Source: Mammaliicoccus sciuri
GTDB lineage: Bacteria > Bacillota > Bacilli > Staphylococcales > Staphylococcaceae
Direction: 5' to 3'
Assembly (NCBI RefSeq): GCF_025561425.1
Contig: NZ_CP094824.1
Coordinates: 2,604,001 to 2,668,000, forward strand
DNA: 64,000 nucleotides
This document shows positions 19,722 to 28,465 of this stretch, one piece after another. Numbering within the stretch: position 1 is the stretch's first letter; each line of letters starts with the position of its first letter. The position numbers and the translations under genes are program-made. A model generated the notes under the pieces. It made no database searches. It saw nothing but the letters and a program-made list of their open reading frames with translations, and was not told the DNA's origin.

Positions 19722-20572
19722 CAGCATACAAGACAATCGAAGCATTAAAAGATAAGTATCCAATCAAATGGATATGCGCCGCACTTGAAATATCGAGAGC
19801 AAGTTATTATAAATGGAAAAACAGAGAGGTTTCAGAATCTGAAAGATTCAATAACGAATTAAAAGATGAGATTTTCAGGATTTATCATGAACATGATGGC
19901 ATATATGGATATCGAAGAATTTATATTTATCTGAGATTATATACTAAATTCCAGGTTAATCATAAACGCGTATATAGAATTATGAAGAAGTATGGATTAA
20001 AAGCTGTCATTAGAAAAAAGAGAAGGCAATATAAACTTAGTAAGCCAGAAATCACTTCTCAAAATATCCTAAACAGAAAATTTACAACAAGTAAAGTTAA
20101 TAAGGTCTGGTTAACAGATGTGACAGAATTTAAATTGAAAAATGGATCTAAAGTGTATTTAAGCGCTATTTATGATTTAGGTGCTAAGAAAGTCATCAGC
20201 CATGTAGTCTCATCTCAAAACAATAATAAGCTTGTATACGATACCTTTAACAAAGCCATAATTAAAAGAAATACCGAAGGCATTATATTTCATAGCGACA
20301 GAGGATTCCAATATACGAGTGTTCTATTTAGAGAGATGATTAAAAATGCTTCTATGAAGCAAAGCATGTCTCGTGTAGGTAGATGTATTGATAATGGTCC
20401 TATGGAAGGCTTTTGGGGGTTACTCAAATCAGAGGTATTCAAAGACAAATCTCAAACATTCAATGATATAAAACACGCCACAAAGCAAATAAATGAATAT
20501 ATAAAATTTTATAATTCTAAAAGAATTTCATTAAAAATGGCTGCGCTTATAAAAGCACAGCCAACATATTGA
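19670..20572 (+). CDS. IS3-family transposase OrfB (rve/DDE), -1 frame
   Basis: Joined to orfA at A AAA AAG (19667-19673). 'GIYGYRRIYIYLRL' is the HTH_21 region. The integrase core shows D ('VWLTDVTEFK'), D ('FHSDRGFQY') and E ('GPMEGFWGLLKSEV'). The frame is intact to the stop. A shorter product could start at 19982. Confidence 0.87.
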   Translation, partial: KAGRNREAVDESKIKQIAAYKTIEALKDKYPIKWICAALEISRASYYKWKNREVSESERFNNELKDEIFRIYHEHDGIYGYRRIYIYLRLYTKFQVNHKRVYRIMKKYGLKAVIRKKRRQYKLSKPEITSQNILNRKFTTSKVNKVWLTDVTEFKLKNGSKVYLSAIYDLGAKKVISHVVSSQNNNKLVYDTFNKAIIKRNTEGIIFHSDRGFQYTSVLFREMIKNASMKQSMSRVGRCIDNGPMEGFWGLLKSEVFKDKSQTFNDIKHATKQINEYIKFYNSKRISLKMAALIKAQPTY

Positions 20573-20611
20573 TTACTTTTTTTAGTGTCTACTTGACAGG
20601 GTTATGTTCAC

Positions 20612-20640
20612 AGTCTTCGTGCGTTATTTTAATCCATTAA
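20612..20640. repeat. 51-bp repeat array, right remnant
   Basis: AGTCTTCGTGCGTTAT matches the start of the array units and continues the unit broken at 18959-18961. Confidence 0.65.
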
Positions 20641-20644
20641 CAAA

Positions 20645-20687
20645 AAACCAGCAGAAATTCAAGCGAATGAATTTCTGCTGGTTTTTA
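20645..20687. terminator. Terminator of mntR
   Basis: AAAACCAGCAGAAATTC ... GAATTTCTGCTGGTTTTT, a 17-bp stem. It lies directly downstream of the minus-strand mntR stop at 20692. Confidence 0.88.
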
Positions 20688-20691
20688 TTTA

Positions 20692-21342
20692 TTAAGCTGT
20701 TTTTATACCAAACAAATATGATGCATTTGTTTCACTAATCATAATTGTTTTATCTTTTAGTTTAAGTTCTATGAGTTGGTTTAAGCTATCTTTATTGCTA
20801 ATTGTTACTACATCGCCAATATGCAATTCTTGATTACTTAAATAATCTAGGAGATTCACATAATCCATGACACGTTTAATTTCAACGTCATCTCCAATTT
20901 CAAACTCATTTAATGATGTGTTATAAATTTCCTCTATTTGATTCTCTCTTGGAATAATACCACCATGCGGACAAGTTGTTGGGTATCCCATTAACTTATC
21001 TATCTTATCTATAAAACGGTCAGATACACGATGTTCTAGTATTTCTGCCTCTTCGTGAACTTCATCCCAAGTATATTCAAGTTCTTCTATTAAGAATCGC
21101 TCTATGAGTCTATGTCTTTTAATAATATTAGTTGTATGATCTAAACCCTTCTGAGTTAATTTCACACCTTTATACGGACGAATATCTACGTAGTCATCCT
21201 TTTTCAAACGTAACATCATTTCACTAACTGATGAAGGTTTAATATTTAAATCTTGCGCTAAATTCTTGTTGGATACGTAATCTGTTGTGCCATTTAATCC
21301 AAAAATCGCTTTTAAGTAGTCTTCTTGTTCTTCAGTCAACAT
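20692..21342 (-). CDS. mntR: Manganese-dependent repressor MntR (DtxR family)
   Basis: 216 residues. N-terminal winged helix (1-60, 'NLAQDLNIKPSSVSEMMLRLKK'), then a metal-binding dimerisation domain with 'EEAEILEHRVSDRFIDKID' and 'CPHGGIIP', and a C-terminal SH3-like/FeoA region typical of the longer DtxR proteins. With Mn bound it represses mntABC. It is divergent from mntA, and the operator lies in the intervening region. Confidence 0.92.
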   Translation of the reverse strand: MLTEEQEDYLKAIFGLNGTTDYVSNKNLAQDLNIKPSSVSEMMLRLKKDDYVDIRPYKGVKLTQKGLDHTTNIIKRHRLIERFLIEELEYTWDEVHEEAEILEHRVSDRFIDKIDKLMGYPTTCPHGGIIPRENQIEEIYNTSLNEFEIGDDVEIKRVMDYVNLLDYLSNQELHIGDVVTISNKDSLNQLIELKLKDKTIMISETNASYLFGIKTA

Positions 21343-21408
21343 CTACTCTGACCTCACTTTTATTATCATATATTTATTGTACCACGATTTATTTTTACAG
21401 GCTATCTC

Positions 21409-21464
21409 TTGACTTTAGTTAATTTTCTAATATAATCGAATTATAGTTTAGTTTAGCCTAAACT
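21409..21464 (+). promoter_or_regulatory. mntABC promoter with MntR operator
   Basis: -35 TTGACT (21409-21414), 16-bp spacer, -10 TATAAT (21431-21436). A perfect 7-1-7 palindrome AGTTTAGCCTAAACT at 21450-21464 covers the expected start of transcription, the right place for repression by MntR. Confidence 0.88.
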
Positions 21465-21486
21465 TATTTTTAGAAAAGGTGATAAC

Positions 21487-22200
21487 ATGTTGCAGGTAAA
21501 AAATTTAAATTTATATTTAGGACAACAGCAAATATTGCATGATATTAATTTAACCATTGAATCTACAGGTGAATTAATTGGCATTATGGGACCAAATGGT
21601 GCAGGAAAATCTTCATTTATTAAATCGATTTTGGGTGAATTTAAGGCATCAGGAGAAGTTTATTGGCATGATAAACCGATAAACCAACAGTTGAAACAAT
21701 TAACGTATATTCCTCAAAGAAATCAATTAGATTTAGATTTCCCTATCACTGTTCAAGATAGTTTATTAACAGGCTATTATGCTACATCAGGTTGGTTTAG
21801 ACCTTTAAAAAAAGAAGCTTATCAAAAAAGGGATCAATTAATGTCAGAGTTACAACTAACTGAATTAAAAGATAAGACATTAAATCAATTAAGTGGTGGT
21901 CAATTACAACGTGTTCTTTTAGCAAAATCTTTAATGAAAGACAGTGATTTATTATGTCTAGATGAACCATTTGTCGGTATTGATTTTAAGAGTGAAGAAA
22001 TCATGATAAACATGCTTAGAAGATTAAAATCAGAAGGAAAACTCATCATAATTGTTCATCATGATATTCAAAAAGCCAAATTATATTTTGATAGGATCAT
22101 CCTCCTCAATCGAACTATTAAATTTTTTGGCATGGCATCTGAAGCTTTAACAGAAGACAATATTAAAGAAGTATTTCTAAAGGAAGGCGTTACACCATGA
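21487..22200 (+). CDS. mntA: Manganese ABC transporter ATPase MntA
   Basis: 237 residues with Walker A GPNGAGKSS, signature LSGGQLQR, Walker B LLCLDEPF and H-loop IVHHD. It powers uptake of Mn(II) through MntB using the lipoprotein MntC. SD AAAGGTGAT before the ATG. Its stop overlaps the mntB start by 4 bp. Confidence 0.92.
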   Translation: MLQVKNLNLYLGQQQILHDINLTIESTGELIGIMGPNGAGKSSFIKSILGEFKASGEVYWHDKPINQQLKQLTYIPQRNQLDLDFPITVQDSLLTGYYATSGWFRPLKKEAYQKRDQLMSELQLTELKDKTLNQLSGGQLQRVLLAKSLMKDSDLLCLDEPFVGIDFKSEEIMINMLRRLKSEGKLIIIVHHDIQKAKLYFDRIILLNRTIKFFGMASEALTEDNIKEVFLKEGVTP

Positions 22201-23021
22201 TTAATGAATTTATCTCATCCCTTATACAATATAATTTCTTAAGTCGAGCGCTGATTACAGCTATTGTAGTTGGTGTTGTCTGTGGCATTGTAGGTAGCCT
22301 CATCATATTAAGAGGTTTATCTTTAATGGGTGATGCTATGAGCCACGCTGTACTGCCTGGTGTTGCGATAAGTTATGTATTGAACATCCCGATGTTTATA
22401 GGTGCACTCATTACCGGTATGTTAACGAGCTTTCTGATTGGTTACATTGCCCAACACTCTAAAACTAAAAATGACGCAGCTATCGGTATTATCTTTACTG
22501 CATTCTTTTCCCTTGGAATTATTATCATAAGTCAAATTAACTCCTCTACTGATTTATATCATATTTTATTTGGGAATATACTAGCAGTAACTTCAAGTGC
22601 ATTTTATACAACGAGTATAGTCAGTCTAATTGTTATCGCTTGTGTCATATTATTTTACAAACCCTTGCATTTATCAACGTTTGACCCTATTGCAGCTAGA
22701 ATGAGCGGTTTAAATGTAAAAGTCATTCATTATTTTGTCATGATGCTATTAGCGCTCGTAACAGTTGCTAGTTTACAAACAGTGGGCATTATACTTGTCG
22801 TTGCACTACTTATTACACCGAGTTCAGCTGCATTTTTAATCACAAAATCATTAAAATCAATGATGATTGTCGCAAGTGTTATCAGTGCAATATGTGCGGC
22901 CTGTGGCATGTATATCAGTTACCTTTATAACTTACCAAGTGGCGCGTGTATCGTATTAGTCTGCTGCTTAGTGTACATGATTACATTCACCATACATAAA
23001 ATGAAATTAAAATTTGCTTAG
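22197..23021 (+). CDS. mntB: Manganese ABC transporter permease MntB
   Basis: 274 residues, about eight membrane segments, with ABC-3 family features 'LRGLSLMGDAMSHAVLPGVA' near residue 40 and 'VGIILVVALLITPSSAAFL'. Coupled to mntA by a 4-bp overlap. Its stop codon lies at the SD of mntC. Confidence 0.92.
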   Translation: MINEFISSLIQYNFLSRALITAIVVGVVCGIVGSLIILRGLSLMGDAMSHAVLPGVAISYVLNIPMFIGALITGMLTSFLIGYIAQHSKTKNDAAIGIIFTAFFSLGIIIISQINSSTDLYHILFGNILAVTSSAFYTTSIVSLIVIACVILFYKPLHLSTFDPIAARMSGLNVKVIHYFVMMLLALVTVASLQTVGIILVVALLITPSSAAFLITKSLKSMMIVASVISAICAACGMYISYLYNLPSGACIVLVCCLVYMITFTIHKMKLKFA

Positions 23022-23031
23022 GAGGTTAAAC

Positions 23032-23949
23032 ATGAAGAAATTATTTATGCCATTACTCGCTATCATTATTTTATTAAGTGCTTGTAATGCATCATCTTCT
23101 AATGAAGACAAACATATAAAAATTGTAACAACAAATTCAATATTAGCGGATATGACTAATGAAGTGACAAAGTCTGACGCAAAAGTTACAAGCATCGTCC
23201 CTATTGGACAAGATCCTCACGAATATGAAATTAAACCTAAAGACATCAAAGCATTAACAGATGCAGATGTTATTATATATAATGGTTTTAACCTTGAAAG
23301 TGGAAATGGTTGGTTTGAAAAAGCATTAGAACAAGCAGGTAAAAAAATCACAGACAAAAATGTTATTCAAGCAACTGAAGACGTTACACCTATTTATTTA
23401 AAAGGTGGAGAAGGCGATAAAAATAAAATCGATCCACACGCTTGGTTAAGCATTGAAAATGGTATAAAATATGTCAATACAATTGAAAAGCACTTAAGTG
23501 ATATAGATAAAGAACACAGTAAACAATTTAAAAATAATGCTAAAGAATACACGAATAAATTAGATAAACTACATCATAAAATGATAACAGCATTCAATGA
23601 TATTCCCGAAGACAAACGTGCTTTTATAACAAGTGAAGGTGCATTTAAATACTTTGCGAAAAGCTATCATATAACACCAGGATATATTTGGGAGATTAAT
23701 ACAGAAAAACAAGGTACACCAGATCAAATGAAGCAAGCCATTAAATTTGTGAAAGACCATAAACTAAAGTCATTAGTTGTCGAAACAAGTGTTGATAAGA
23801 AAAGTATGCAAACATTAGCAGAAGAAACAAACCTTAACATTAAAGATGAAGTATTCACAGATTCAATCGGTAAAAAAGATTCTAAAGGCAACTCATATTA
23901 CAATATGATGGAACACAATGCAGAAGCGATTCATAATAGTATGAAATAA
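23032..23949 (+). CDS. mntC: Manganese-binding lipoprotein MntC
   Basis: 305 residues from ATG 23032 (SD GGAGG, 6 nt); an upstream in-frame start at 23014 has no SD. Lipobox LLSAC with the lipidated Cys18. The mature protein is a cluster-9 metal-binding protein with ligands expected in 'GQDPHEYEI', 'DPHAWL', 'SEGAF' and 'DSIG'. It captures Mn(II) outside the membrane for MntAB. An IS110 element begins 6 bp after the stop and separates the gene from its probable original terminator at 25567-25605. Confidence 0.92.
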   Translation: MKKLFMPLLAIIILLSACNASSSNEDKHIKIVTTNSILADMTNEVTKSDAKVTSIVPIGQDPHEYEIKPKDIKALTDADVIIYNGFNLESGNGWFEKALEQAGKKITDKNVIQATEDVTPIYLKGGEGDKNKIDPHAWLSIENGIKYVNTIEKHLSDIDKEHSKQFKNNAKEYTNKLDKLHHKMITAFNDIPEDKRAFITSEGAFKYFAKSYHITPGYIWEINTEKQGTPDQMKQAIKFVKDHKLKSLVVETSVDKKSMQTLAEETNLNIKDEVFTDSIGKKDSKGNSYYNMMEHNAEAIHNSMK

Positions 23950-23969
23950 TGAAAAAACATACTAAGATT

Positions 23970-24015
23970 AGTAGCGAAGTAATCTACGACGGTAGATGAA
24001 CTTCGCTACTTTTTT
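23970..24015 (+). terminator. Intrinsic terminator inside the IS110 left end, copy 1
   Basis: AGTAGCGAAGT / ACTTCGCTACT stem with an inner ATCTAC/GTAGAT stem, followed by six T. It is conserved in copy 2, where one change turns an A-U pair into G-U. It would stop transcription of mntC. Confidence 0.85.
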
Positions 24016-24203
24016 CATATTCTTTTTCATACCGTTGGTACTTATTTTAAGAATATGAAATAGTAGAAGAGAGAAGTACTCCGATCGGTCTCTAGGGTCA
24101 TAGAACCCGTAGCAAAAACTGGAGAACTTCACTCTCCTTATGAATTCGATTTTAGTATGTTGGGTCCCTTGAGATCGTGTACAGGAAAATGAACTAAGTA
24201 AGG
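24016..24203 (+). ncRNA. Candidate bridge RNA of IS110 copy 1
   Basis: Three modules. (1) 5' stem-loop CATATTCTT / AAGAATATG (24016-24024, 24049-24057). (2) Target loop: outer stem GAGAG-AAGT-CTCC (24069-24082) with GGAG-ACTT-CTCTC (24121-24136), apical hairpin GGGT/ACCC, left strand TCGGTCTCT (24085-24093), right strand GTAGCAAAAACT. (3) Donor loop: stem CCTTA/TAAGG, left strand TTAGTATGTT (24152-24161), complementary to the element's left end 23956-23965, and right strand AGGAAA (24183-24188), identical to the right end. TCGGTCTCT pairs with the right flank AGAGGCCGA (25568-25576), 9/9 with one G-U. Expression is not shown. Confidence 0.85.
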
Positions 24204-24243
24204 CTAAGTGAAGTTAAAGCTTCTTAAATTTAATAACTTAGGA

Positions 24244-25452
24244 GTGATTTTTATCGAATATTTTGGTATAGATGTTGGAAAAGGAAAGAGTTTTATTGCA
24301 CATTATTCAAACAATGAATTTGTTAAAGAATTTGAAATTACCCACGATAATAATGGTTTTGAGTCACTAAACAAATATATAAAGGATTTCGCAGGAGTAT
24401 ATTTTTTATTTGAAGCTACTGGTATATATTCAAAAGTGTTAGAGAAATTCTGTACAGTTAACAACATTTCATTTTGTGTAATTAATCCTCTTGAGGCAAA
24501 ATTACTAACTAATTCTTTAAGAAATTGGAAAACAGATAAATCTGATGCACATAAACTTGCCGTTTTAGCTAAAAATATAAATAAAAAACCTTCTAGAAAT
24601 TTAATGGAAGAAAAATACGTAAAACTGAGAGAACTGACAAGATACTATGAAGAAATTAACAATCAACAAAATTACTTAAAAAACCAATTGATTCAGTTAC
24701 TAGATATGACTTTTCCAGAATTACAAAACCTATTTAAGGATAGATATTCAAAATTGGCTTTACAAGTAGCTAGTAAGTTCCCACATCCTGACTTTGTTGA
24801 TTCTAATGAAATTGAAGAACTAAAAAATACAATTAATAGTTGTACAGAAAAAAATCTATCAGAGAAAAAGAAAGCACAATATGCAAAAAAACTCGTAGAG
24901 TTCTCTATGGTCAGTTATCCTTCTGTTTCTAAAGATTCATTTTTAACAGATAAATTAATTTATGTGATTGAAGATTTATTAAATCTAATGAAACGGCATG
25001 CTTCTATAAAACAAAGGTTATTAGTGTTAGCTGAGGAATTCGAAGAATTTAAAATAATTAAATCTATTCCTGGCATTGGTGATTTAACAGCCATAATGAT
25101 TATTGGCGAATTAGGTGACATCAAATCCTTTGATTCTCATAAACAATTGAATGCATATGTAGGCATTGATATAAAAAGATATCAGTCTGGTAAAACGCAT
25201 TTTAAAGATAAAATTAACAAACGTGGAAACAAACATGCTAGATCATTATTTTACTTAATCATTAAAAATTTCCTGTTGGGTCAAAGGTTATTTAAAAATC
25301 ATATTATCGACTATTATTACAAATTAAAAAAGCAGCCTAATGGCAAAGGCCACAAGACTGCTTCAATAGCTTGCGTTAACAAGCTACTTAAAACCATTCA
25401 TTATCTAGTTATAAATAATAAAGAATATGATTATCACTTGTCTCCACACTGA
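24244..25452 (+). CDS. IS110-family recombinase (DEDD_Tnp_IS110 + Tnp_20)
   Basis: About 402 residues. The RuvC-like DEDD domain begins at 'YFGIDVGKGKS', with the acidic residues in 'FLFEATGIYS' and 'NWKTDKSDAHKLA'. A coiled-coil linker follows, then the Tnp_20 domain with the HhH 'IPGIGDLTA' and the catalytic-serine segment 'YQSGKTHF'. Start unclear: SD-like AGGAG overlaps GTG 24244, which aligns with the copy 2 start. An upstream ATG at 24208 would run close to the structured RNA. 97% or so identical to copy 2 by eye. Confidence 0.9.
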   Translation: MIFIEYFGIDVGKGKSFIAHYSNNEFVKEFEITHDNNGFESLNKYIKDFAGVYFLFEATGIYSKVLEKFCTVNNISFCVINPLEAKLLTNSLRNWKTDKSDAHKLAVLAKNINKKPSRNLMEEKYVKLRELTRYYEEINNQQNYLKNQLIQLLDMTFPELQNLFKDRYSKLALQVASKFPHPDFVDSNEIEELKNTINSCTEKNLSEKKKAQYAKKLVEFSMVSYPSVSKDSFLTDKLIYVIEDLLNLMKRHASIKQRLLVLAEEFEEFKIIKSIPGIGDLTAIMIIGELGDIKSFDSHKQLNAYVGIDIKRYQSGKTHFKDKINKRGNKHARSLFYLIIKNFLLGQRLFKNHIIDYYYKLKKQPNGKGHKTASIACVNKLLKTIHYLVINNKEYDYHLSPH

Positions 25453-25566
25453 TAATCTATTCAAATAAATCATAACATATTGAAAAAATTATTAAATAAT
25501 AAAGGCTTATTTAGTGATGCCAATTTTAAATACATTTTACTACGTAGTAGTTGACAAATCGTAGGA

Positions 25567-25605
25567 AAGAGGCCGAGATTTAATCATCTCGGGCCTCTTC
25601 TTTGT
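25567..25605. terminator. Bidirectional terminator between mntC (IS110) and mnhG2
   Basis: AAGAGGCCGAGAT ... ATCTCGGGCCTCTT with one bulged base and a T-rich tail. Its first bases coincide with the right end of IS110 copy 1 and with the target-guide pairing site. Before the insertion it was probably the shared mntC/mnhG2 terminator. Confidence 0.85.
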
Positions 25606-25616
25606 GTATATAACTT

Positions 25617-25715
25617 CCATTATTCCGAATTCTGGTAATTAGACGGGCGCTCGATTAGAGACATTTCTCAGAATTCTGTCCCTAACAACGCCTCTTACGG
25701 ACACTTCTCAAATAA
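25617..25715. repeat. Dispersed GAATTC-palindrome repeat, copy A
   Basis: TTCCGAATTCTGGTAATTAG followed by GGGCGCTC and GACATTTCTCAGAATTCTGTCC-CTAAC. The same block recurs, partly duplicated, at 60199-60352. GGACA...TGTCC arms can fold as hairpins. It lies just downstream of the mnhG2 coding remnant. Confidence 0.8.
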
Positions 25716-25835
25716 TGTCTATTATTTTAATGTTGGATCATCTTTTTTCATGATTTGTTTATATTTACTAAATGTTTCTTTATCATTTTTAGAAAATGCT
25801 TCGTTCATCATTTGTCTTTTTTCGGCTCTTCTTCT

Positions 25836-26219
25836 TCAGTCTTTCTTTGTTTCTTTACGATCATACCTGAAGTTTAATGAAGTACCTTTTTTAGTAAATT
25901 CTTTCATATACATATATGATCCTGAATTATAAGCTGCTCTAATAATCATATGTCCTGCTACGGGAGATGTTAAATATAAGAACAGTATTGTTAATAATGT
26001 TCGGACACTAAAGTATTCTTGTGTCACTAAGAAATATATAAACACACCTGTCAAAGTAAGCAACACAGATAATGTAGAACTTTTAGTAGCGGCATGACTT
26101 CGAAGAAATGTATCTCTAAAGCGTACAATTCCTATCGCACTGATGAGCGCTGCTATTGAACCTAACAATATTGATAAAGCGGCAATTAAACTAACGATTT
26201 CGCTTAGATTCAAAGACAC
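25836..26219 (-). CDS. mnhG2: Na+/H+ antiporter subunit MnhG2, C-terminus cut by an in-frame TGA
   Basis: 127 residues with three membrane segments and the MnhG-type '[25 protein letters not shown]'. After the TGA at 25836-25838 the same frame continues for 37 codons (RRRAEKRQMMNEAFSKND..., to TAA 25722-25724). That segment resembles the charged tail of the S. aureus protein (AEKR motif). The full-length gene would be 25722-26219, 165 residues. The membrane core is intact, so function may persist. Overlaps mnhF2 by 29 bp. Confidence 0.85.
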   Translation of the reverse strand: MSLNLSEIVSLIAALSILLGSIAALISAIGIVRFRDTFLRSHAATKSSTLSVLLTLTGVFIYFLVTQEYFSVRTLLTILFLYLTSPVAGHMIIRAAYNSGSYMYMKEFTKKGTSLNFRYDRKETKKD

Positions 26220-26484
26220 GACCCCCTTCTATGAAACGTGAAATACCTACTGTACTCAAGAAAGAAAGTATTGTGATAATCAAACTCGCTTCTAAATAAC
26301 TGAATATATCATAAATAATGCTTAATACCCCTACTACGGAAACTAAAATCGCACCGATTGCATCAAAAGCAATGACTCTATCCGCAGTAGTTGGACCTAT
26401 GATCGTTCTGAGAAGTACGACAACAATGGAAATACCATATATAACAAGCGCTGTTTTGATAATTGCTAAAATGATAAATGACAT
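26191..26484 (-). CDS. mnhF2: Na+/H+ antiporter subunit MnhF2
   Basis: 97 residues, three membrane segments with '[15 protein letters not shown]', typical of MrpF/MnhF. Small subunit of the seven-protein Mrp-type antiporter complex in the membrane. Its start touches the mnhE2 stop and its 3' end overlaps mnhG2. Confidence 0.9.
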   Translation of the reverse strand: MSFIILAIIKTALVIYGISIVVVLLRTIIGPTTADRVIAFDAIGAILVSVVGVLSIIYDIFSYLEASLIITILSFLSTVGISRFIEGGRVFESKRNR

Positions 26485-26966
26485 TATTTAAGCACCTCCC
26501 AGATTAGTTTTTCATATTTCTTAATTTGCTTCGTTAAAATTTCTTTTTCTTTATCTGAAATATCAATTGCATGTATAAAGAATCTTCTACCATCAGGTGA
26601 AAGTCTAAGCACGACGGAACCTGGTGTAAGCATAATAAGCAATGTTAACAATGTAATCGCCCAATCTTGTTTTAACGTTGTTTCATATGTTACAAGACCT
26701 GGATTAACTTTGTTTGTTTTAAATAAAATATAATTGATTGTTGTCATGCTTGAAGTCACAAGCTGATAGTTATAAACACATATAAACTTGAAGATTACCC
26801 AAACCTTTTTCAAGTAGAAGACATGTCCAAAGAATCTATGCATTAAATAAACAATAAAGATACCAATGAGATATCCACTTACAAAGGTTGATAAATGAAA
26901 TTTATCTTCATCTTGGAATAGCGTCCATAAGAAGGCGATTAAAATATTTAATAACAACTGTGCCAT
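26484..26966 (-). CDS. mnhE2: Na+/H+ antiporter subunit MnhE2
   Basis: 160 residues: two N-terminal membrane segments and a soluble C-terminus with '[29 protein letters not shown]', the MnhE/MrpE hallmark. Lies 2 bp after mnhD2. Confidence 0.9.
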   Translation of the reverse strand: MAQLLLNILIAFLWTLFQDEDKFHLSTFVSGYLIGIFIVYLMHRFFGHVFYLKKVWVIFKFICVYNYQLVTSSMTTINYILFKTNKVNPGLVTYETTLKQDWAITLLTLLIMLTPGSVVLRLSPDGRRFFIHAIDISDKEKEILTKQIKKYEKLIWEVLK

Positions 26967-26968
26967 TA

Positions 26969-28465
26969 TTACTTCGCCTCCACTTCTACGTTTGGAATAA
27001 TTTCTTTAATATATGACTGTTCATGTATGTTAAATTGTGCTGCTAATTCTGAAATGTTCAATATATATTGCGATGCTATACCTAATACGATAGTAGCTAC
27101 TGTTAATATGATCATCGCGTATAACTTATGTTTAGAAAGTGGAACCCTTTCAACTTTAGGTATATCGTTTCTACCGAAGTACATCACTAAGAATATTCTT
27201 AGTAAACTGTACATGGCGATGACACTTGTAATCACCATCACGATGACACCAATTGTATAACCATTATCTAAAGCACCATTAATAATTAATAATTTCCCAG
27301 GAAATCCACTAAATGGTGGTACACCACCGATTGATAATATCGTGATAAAGAATATAATCCCTAGACTAGGATAATATTTAATTAATCCACCAAATTGATC
27401 ATAATATCTCGTGCCTGATAATAATACGAAAGTACCTATGATTAAGAATAATAGTGTTTTGATAATCATATCGTGACTGACATAGAATATTGCCCCTGTA
27501 ATACCATCACTATTATTCGCACTTAAACCGAGGACAGCAAATCCTATTGATAAAATAACTTGGTAAGCTGCAATCTTTTTAATATCTTTAAATCCTAATA
27601 CACCGATACTACCGATGATCATTGTGATGATAGCCATTATATATAAGAGGAAATGTGTAACTTCCGGCTTTTCATCGAACATCAACACCATAACTCTTAT
27701 CAATGCATAGACACCGACTTTAGTCATAAGGCTGGCAAACAAAGCTGCTAATTCAGTGTTTAAAGCTGCATATGCTTTCGGCAACCACATGAACATGACT
27801 AAGGCTGCTTTACCACCAAAGACGAAAATCATAATAACTGCTACTAAAGTAACGGTCGATGGTTGATTACTTTCAGTTATACGCATTGCAATGTGTCCAA
27901 AGTTCAAAGTGCCTAACGTTCCATATAAGTATGCTACGCCCATTAAGAAGAACCAAGAACTGACAACGTTAATAACAACATAGATAACACTCGCTCTTAG
28001 TTGTTCGATAGATTGTCCAAGTGTTAATAATACAAATGATGCTAATAACATAATTTCAAACATAACGTATAAATTAAAGATATCTGCTGTTAAGAAACTT
28101 CCGTTAACACCTGTTAATAAAAATAGTATAAAAGATGGTAAGAAATATCTATTTGCTACTCTTTCTCGTTTACCAAAACCAAAATATATAATAACTGTTA
28201 CAACAAAACAAGAAACAGTCGTAAATAGAAGTGCTAATTCATCTCCGACAAACTGTATACCATATGGTGGTTGCCAATCACCAAAGTTAATAACAAGTAC
28301 TTTATTTAAACTAACTTCTATAAGTAGCCATACCGAGATGATTGTTGTGATTGATAAACTCGTTACCGCGATACGTCTTGTTAAAGCTAAACGTTCTTTA
28401 AAGAAGAACAATATTAATCCAGTAATTAAAGGTACGAGTAATGGTACTAATATTAAATTATTCAT
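26969..28465 (-). CDS. mnhD2: Na+/H+ antiporter subunit MnhD2
   Basis: 498 residues, about 14 membrane segments, related to complex I NuoM/NuoN. It contains the conserved membrane-embedded '[12 protein letters not shown]', '[33 protein letters not shown]' and the later '[15 protein letters not shown]'. It is one of the two large proton-channel-like subunits. Overlaps mnhC2 by 8 bp. Confidence 0.92.
   Translation of the reverse strand: MNNLILVPLLVPLITGLILFFFKERLALTRRIAVTSLSITTIISVWLLIEVSLNKVLVINFGDWQPPYGIQFVGDELALLFTTVSCFVVTVIIYFGFGKRERVANRYFLPSFILFLLTGVNGSFLTADIFNLYVMFEIMLLASFVLLTLGQSIEQLRASVIYVVINVVSSWFFLMGVAYLYGTLGTLNFGHIAMRITESNQPSTVTLVAVIMIFVFGGKAALVMFMWLPKAYAALNTELAALFASLMTKVGVYALIRVMVLMFDEKPEVTHFLLYIMAIITMIIGSIGVLGFKDIKKIAAYQVILSIGFAVLGLSANNSDGITGAIFYVSHDMIIKTLLFLIIGTFVLLSGTRYYDQFGGLIKYYPSLGIIFFITILSIGGVPPFSGFPGKLLIINGALDNGYTIGVIVMVITSVIAMYSLLRIFLVMYFGRNDIPKVERVPLSKHKLYAMIILTVATIVLGIASQYILNISELAAQFNIHEQSYIKEIIPNVEVEAK

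Larger units (their letters stand above)
18962..20611 (+). mobile_element. IS3-family insertion sequence, about 1650 bp
   Basis: Imperfect terminal repeats: left GTATTATTCCCTATAG and right, inverted, GTGAACATAACCCTGTC. Both continue into a shared TAGACA-TAAAAAAA stretch. A 3-bp duplication AGT (18959-18961 and 20612-20614) fits because it rebuilds the repeat unit. Boundaries are uncertain by 1-2 bp. Carries intact orfA and orfB with an A AAA AAG slippery site. Confidence 0.85.
23955..25568 (+). mobile_element. IS110-family element, copy 1 (1614 bp)
   Basis: Boundaries come from comparison with the inverted copy at 48017-49628. Shared sequence starts AAACATACTAAG and ends GTAGGAAA, and flanks diverge outside. 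There are no inverted ends or target duplication beyond an AAA shared by both ends, as expected for IS110. Order: left-end terminator, 188-nt structured RNA, DEDD recombinase, short right end with palindrome TACTACGTAGTA (25538-25549) and a TTGACA box (25551-25556). Confidence 0.92.

Noticed and set aside
23970-24015. Left-end hairpin as the native mntC terminator
   Set aside because: The same hairpin occurs at the same distance from the element end in copy 2, behind an unrelated gene, so it belongs to the IS.
25538-25549. TACTACGTAGTA palindrome as a terminal inverted repeat of the IS110
   Set aside because: No matching sequence at the left end; IS110 elements generally lack terminal inverted repeats. 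It may be a subterminal binding site.
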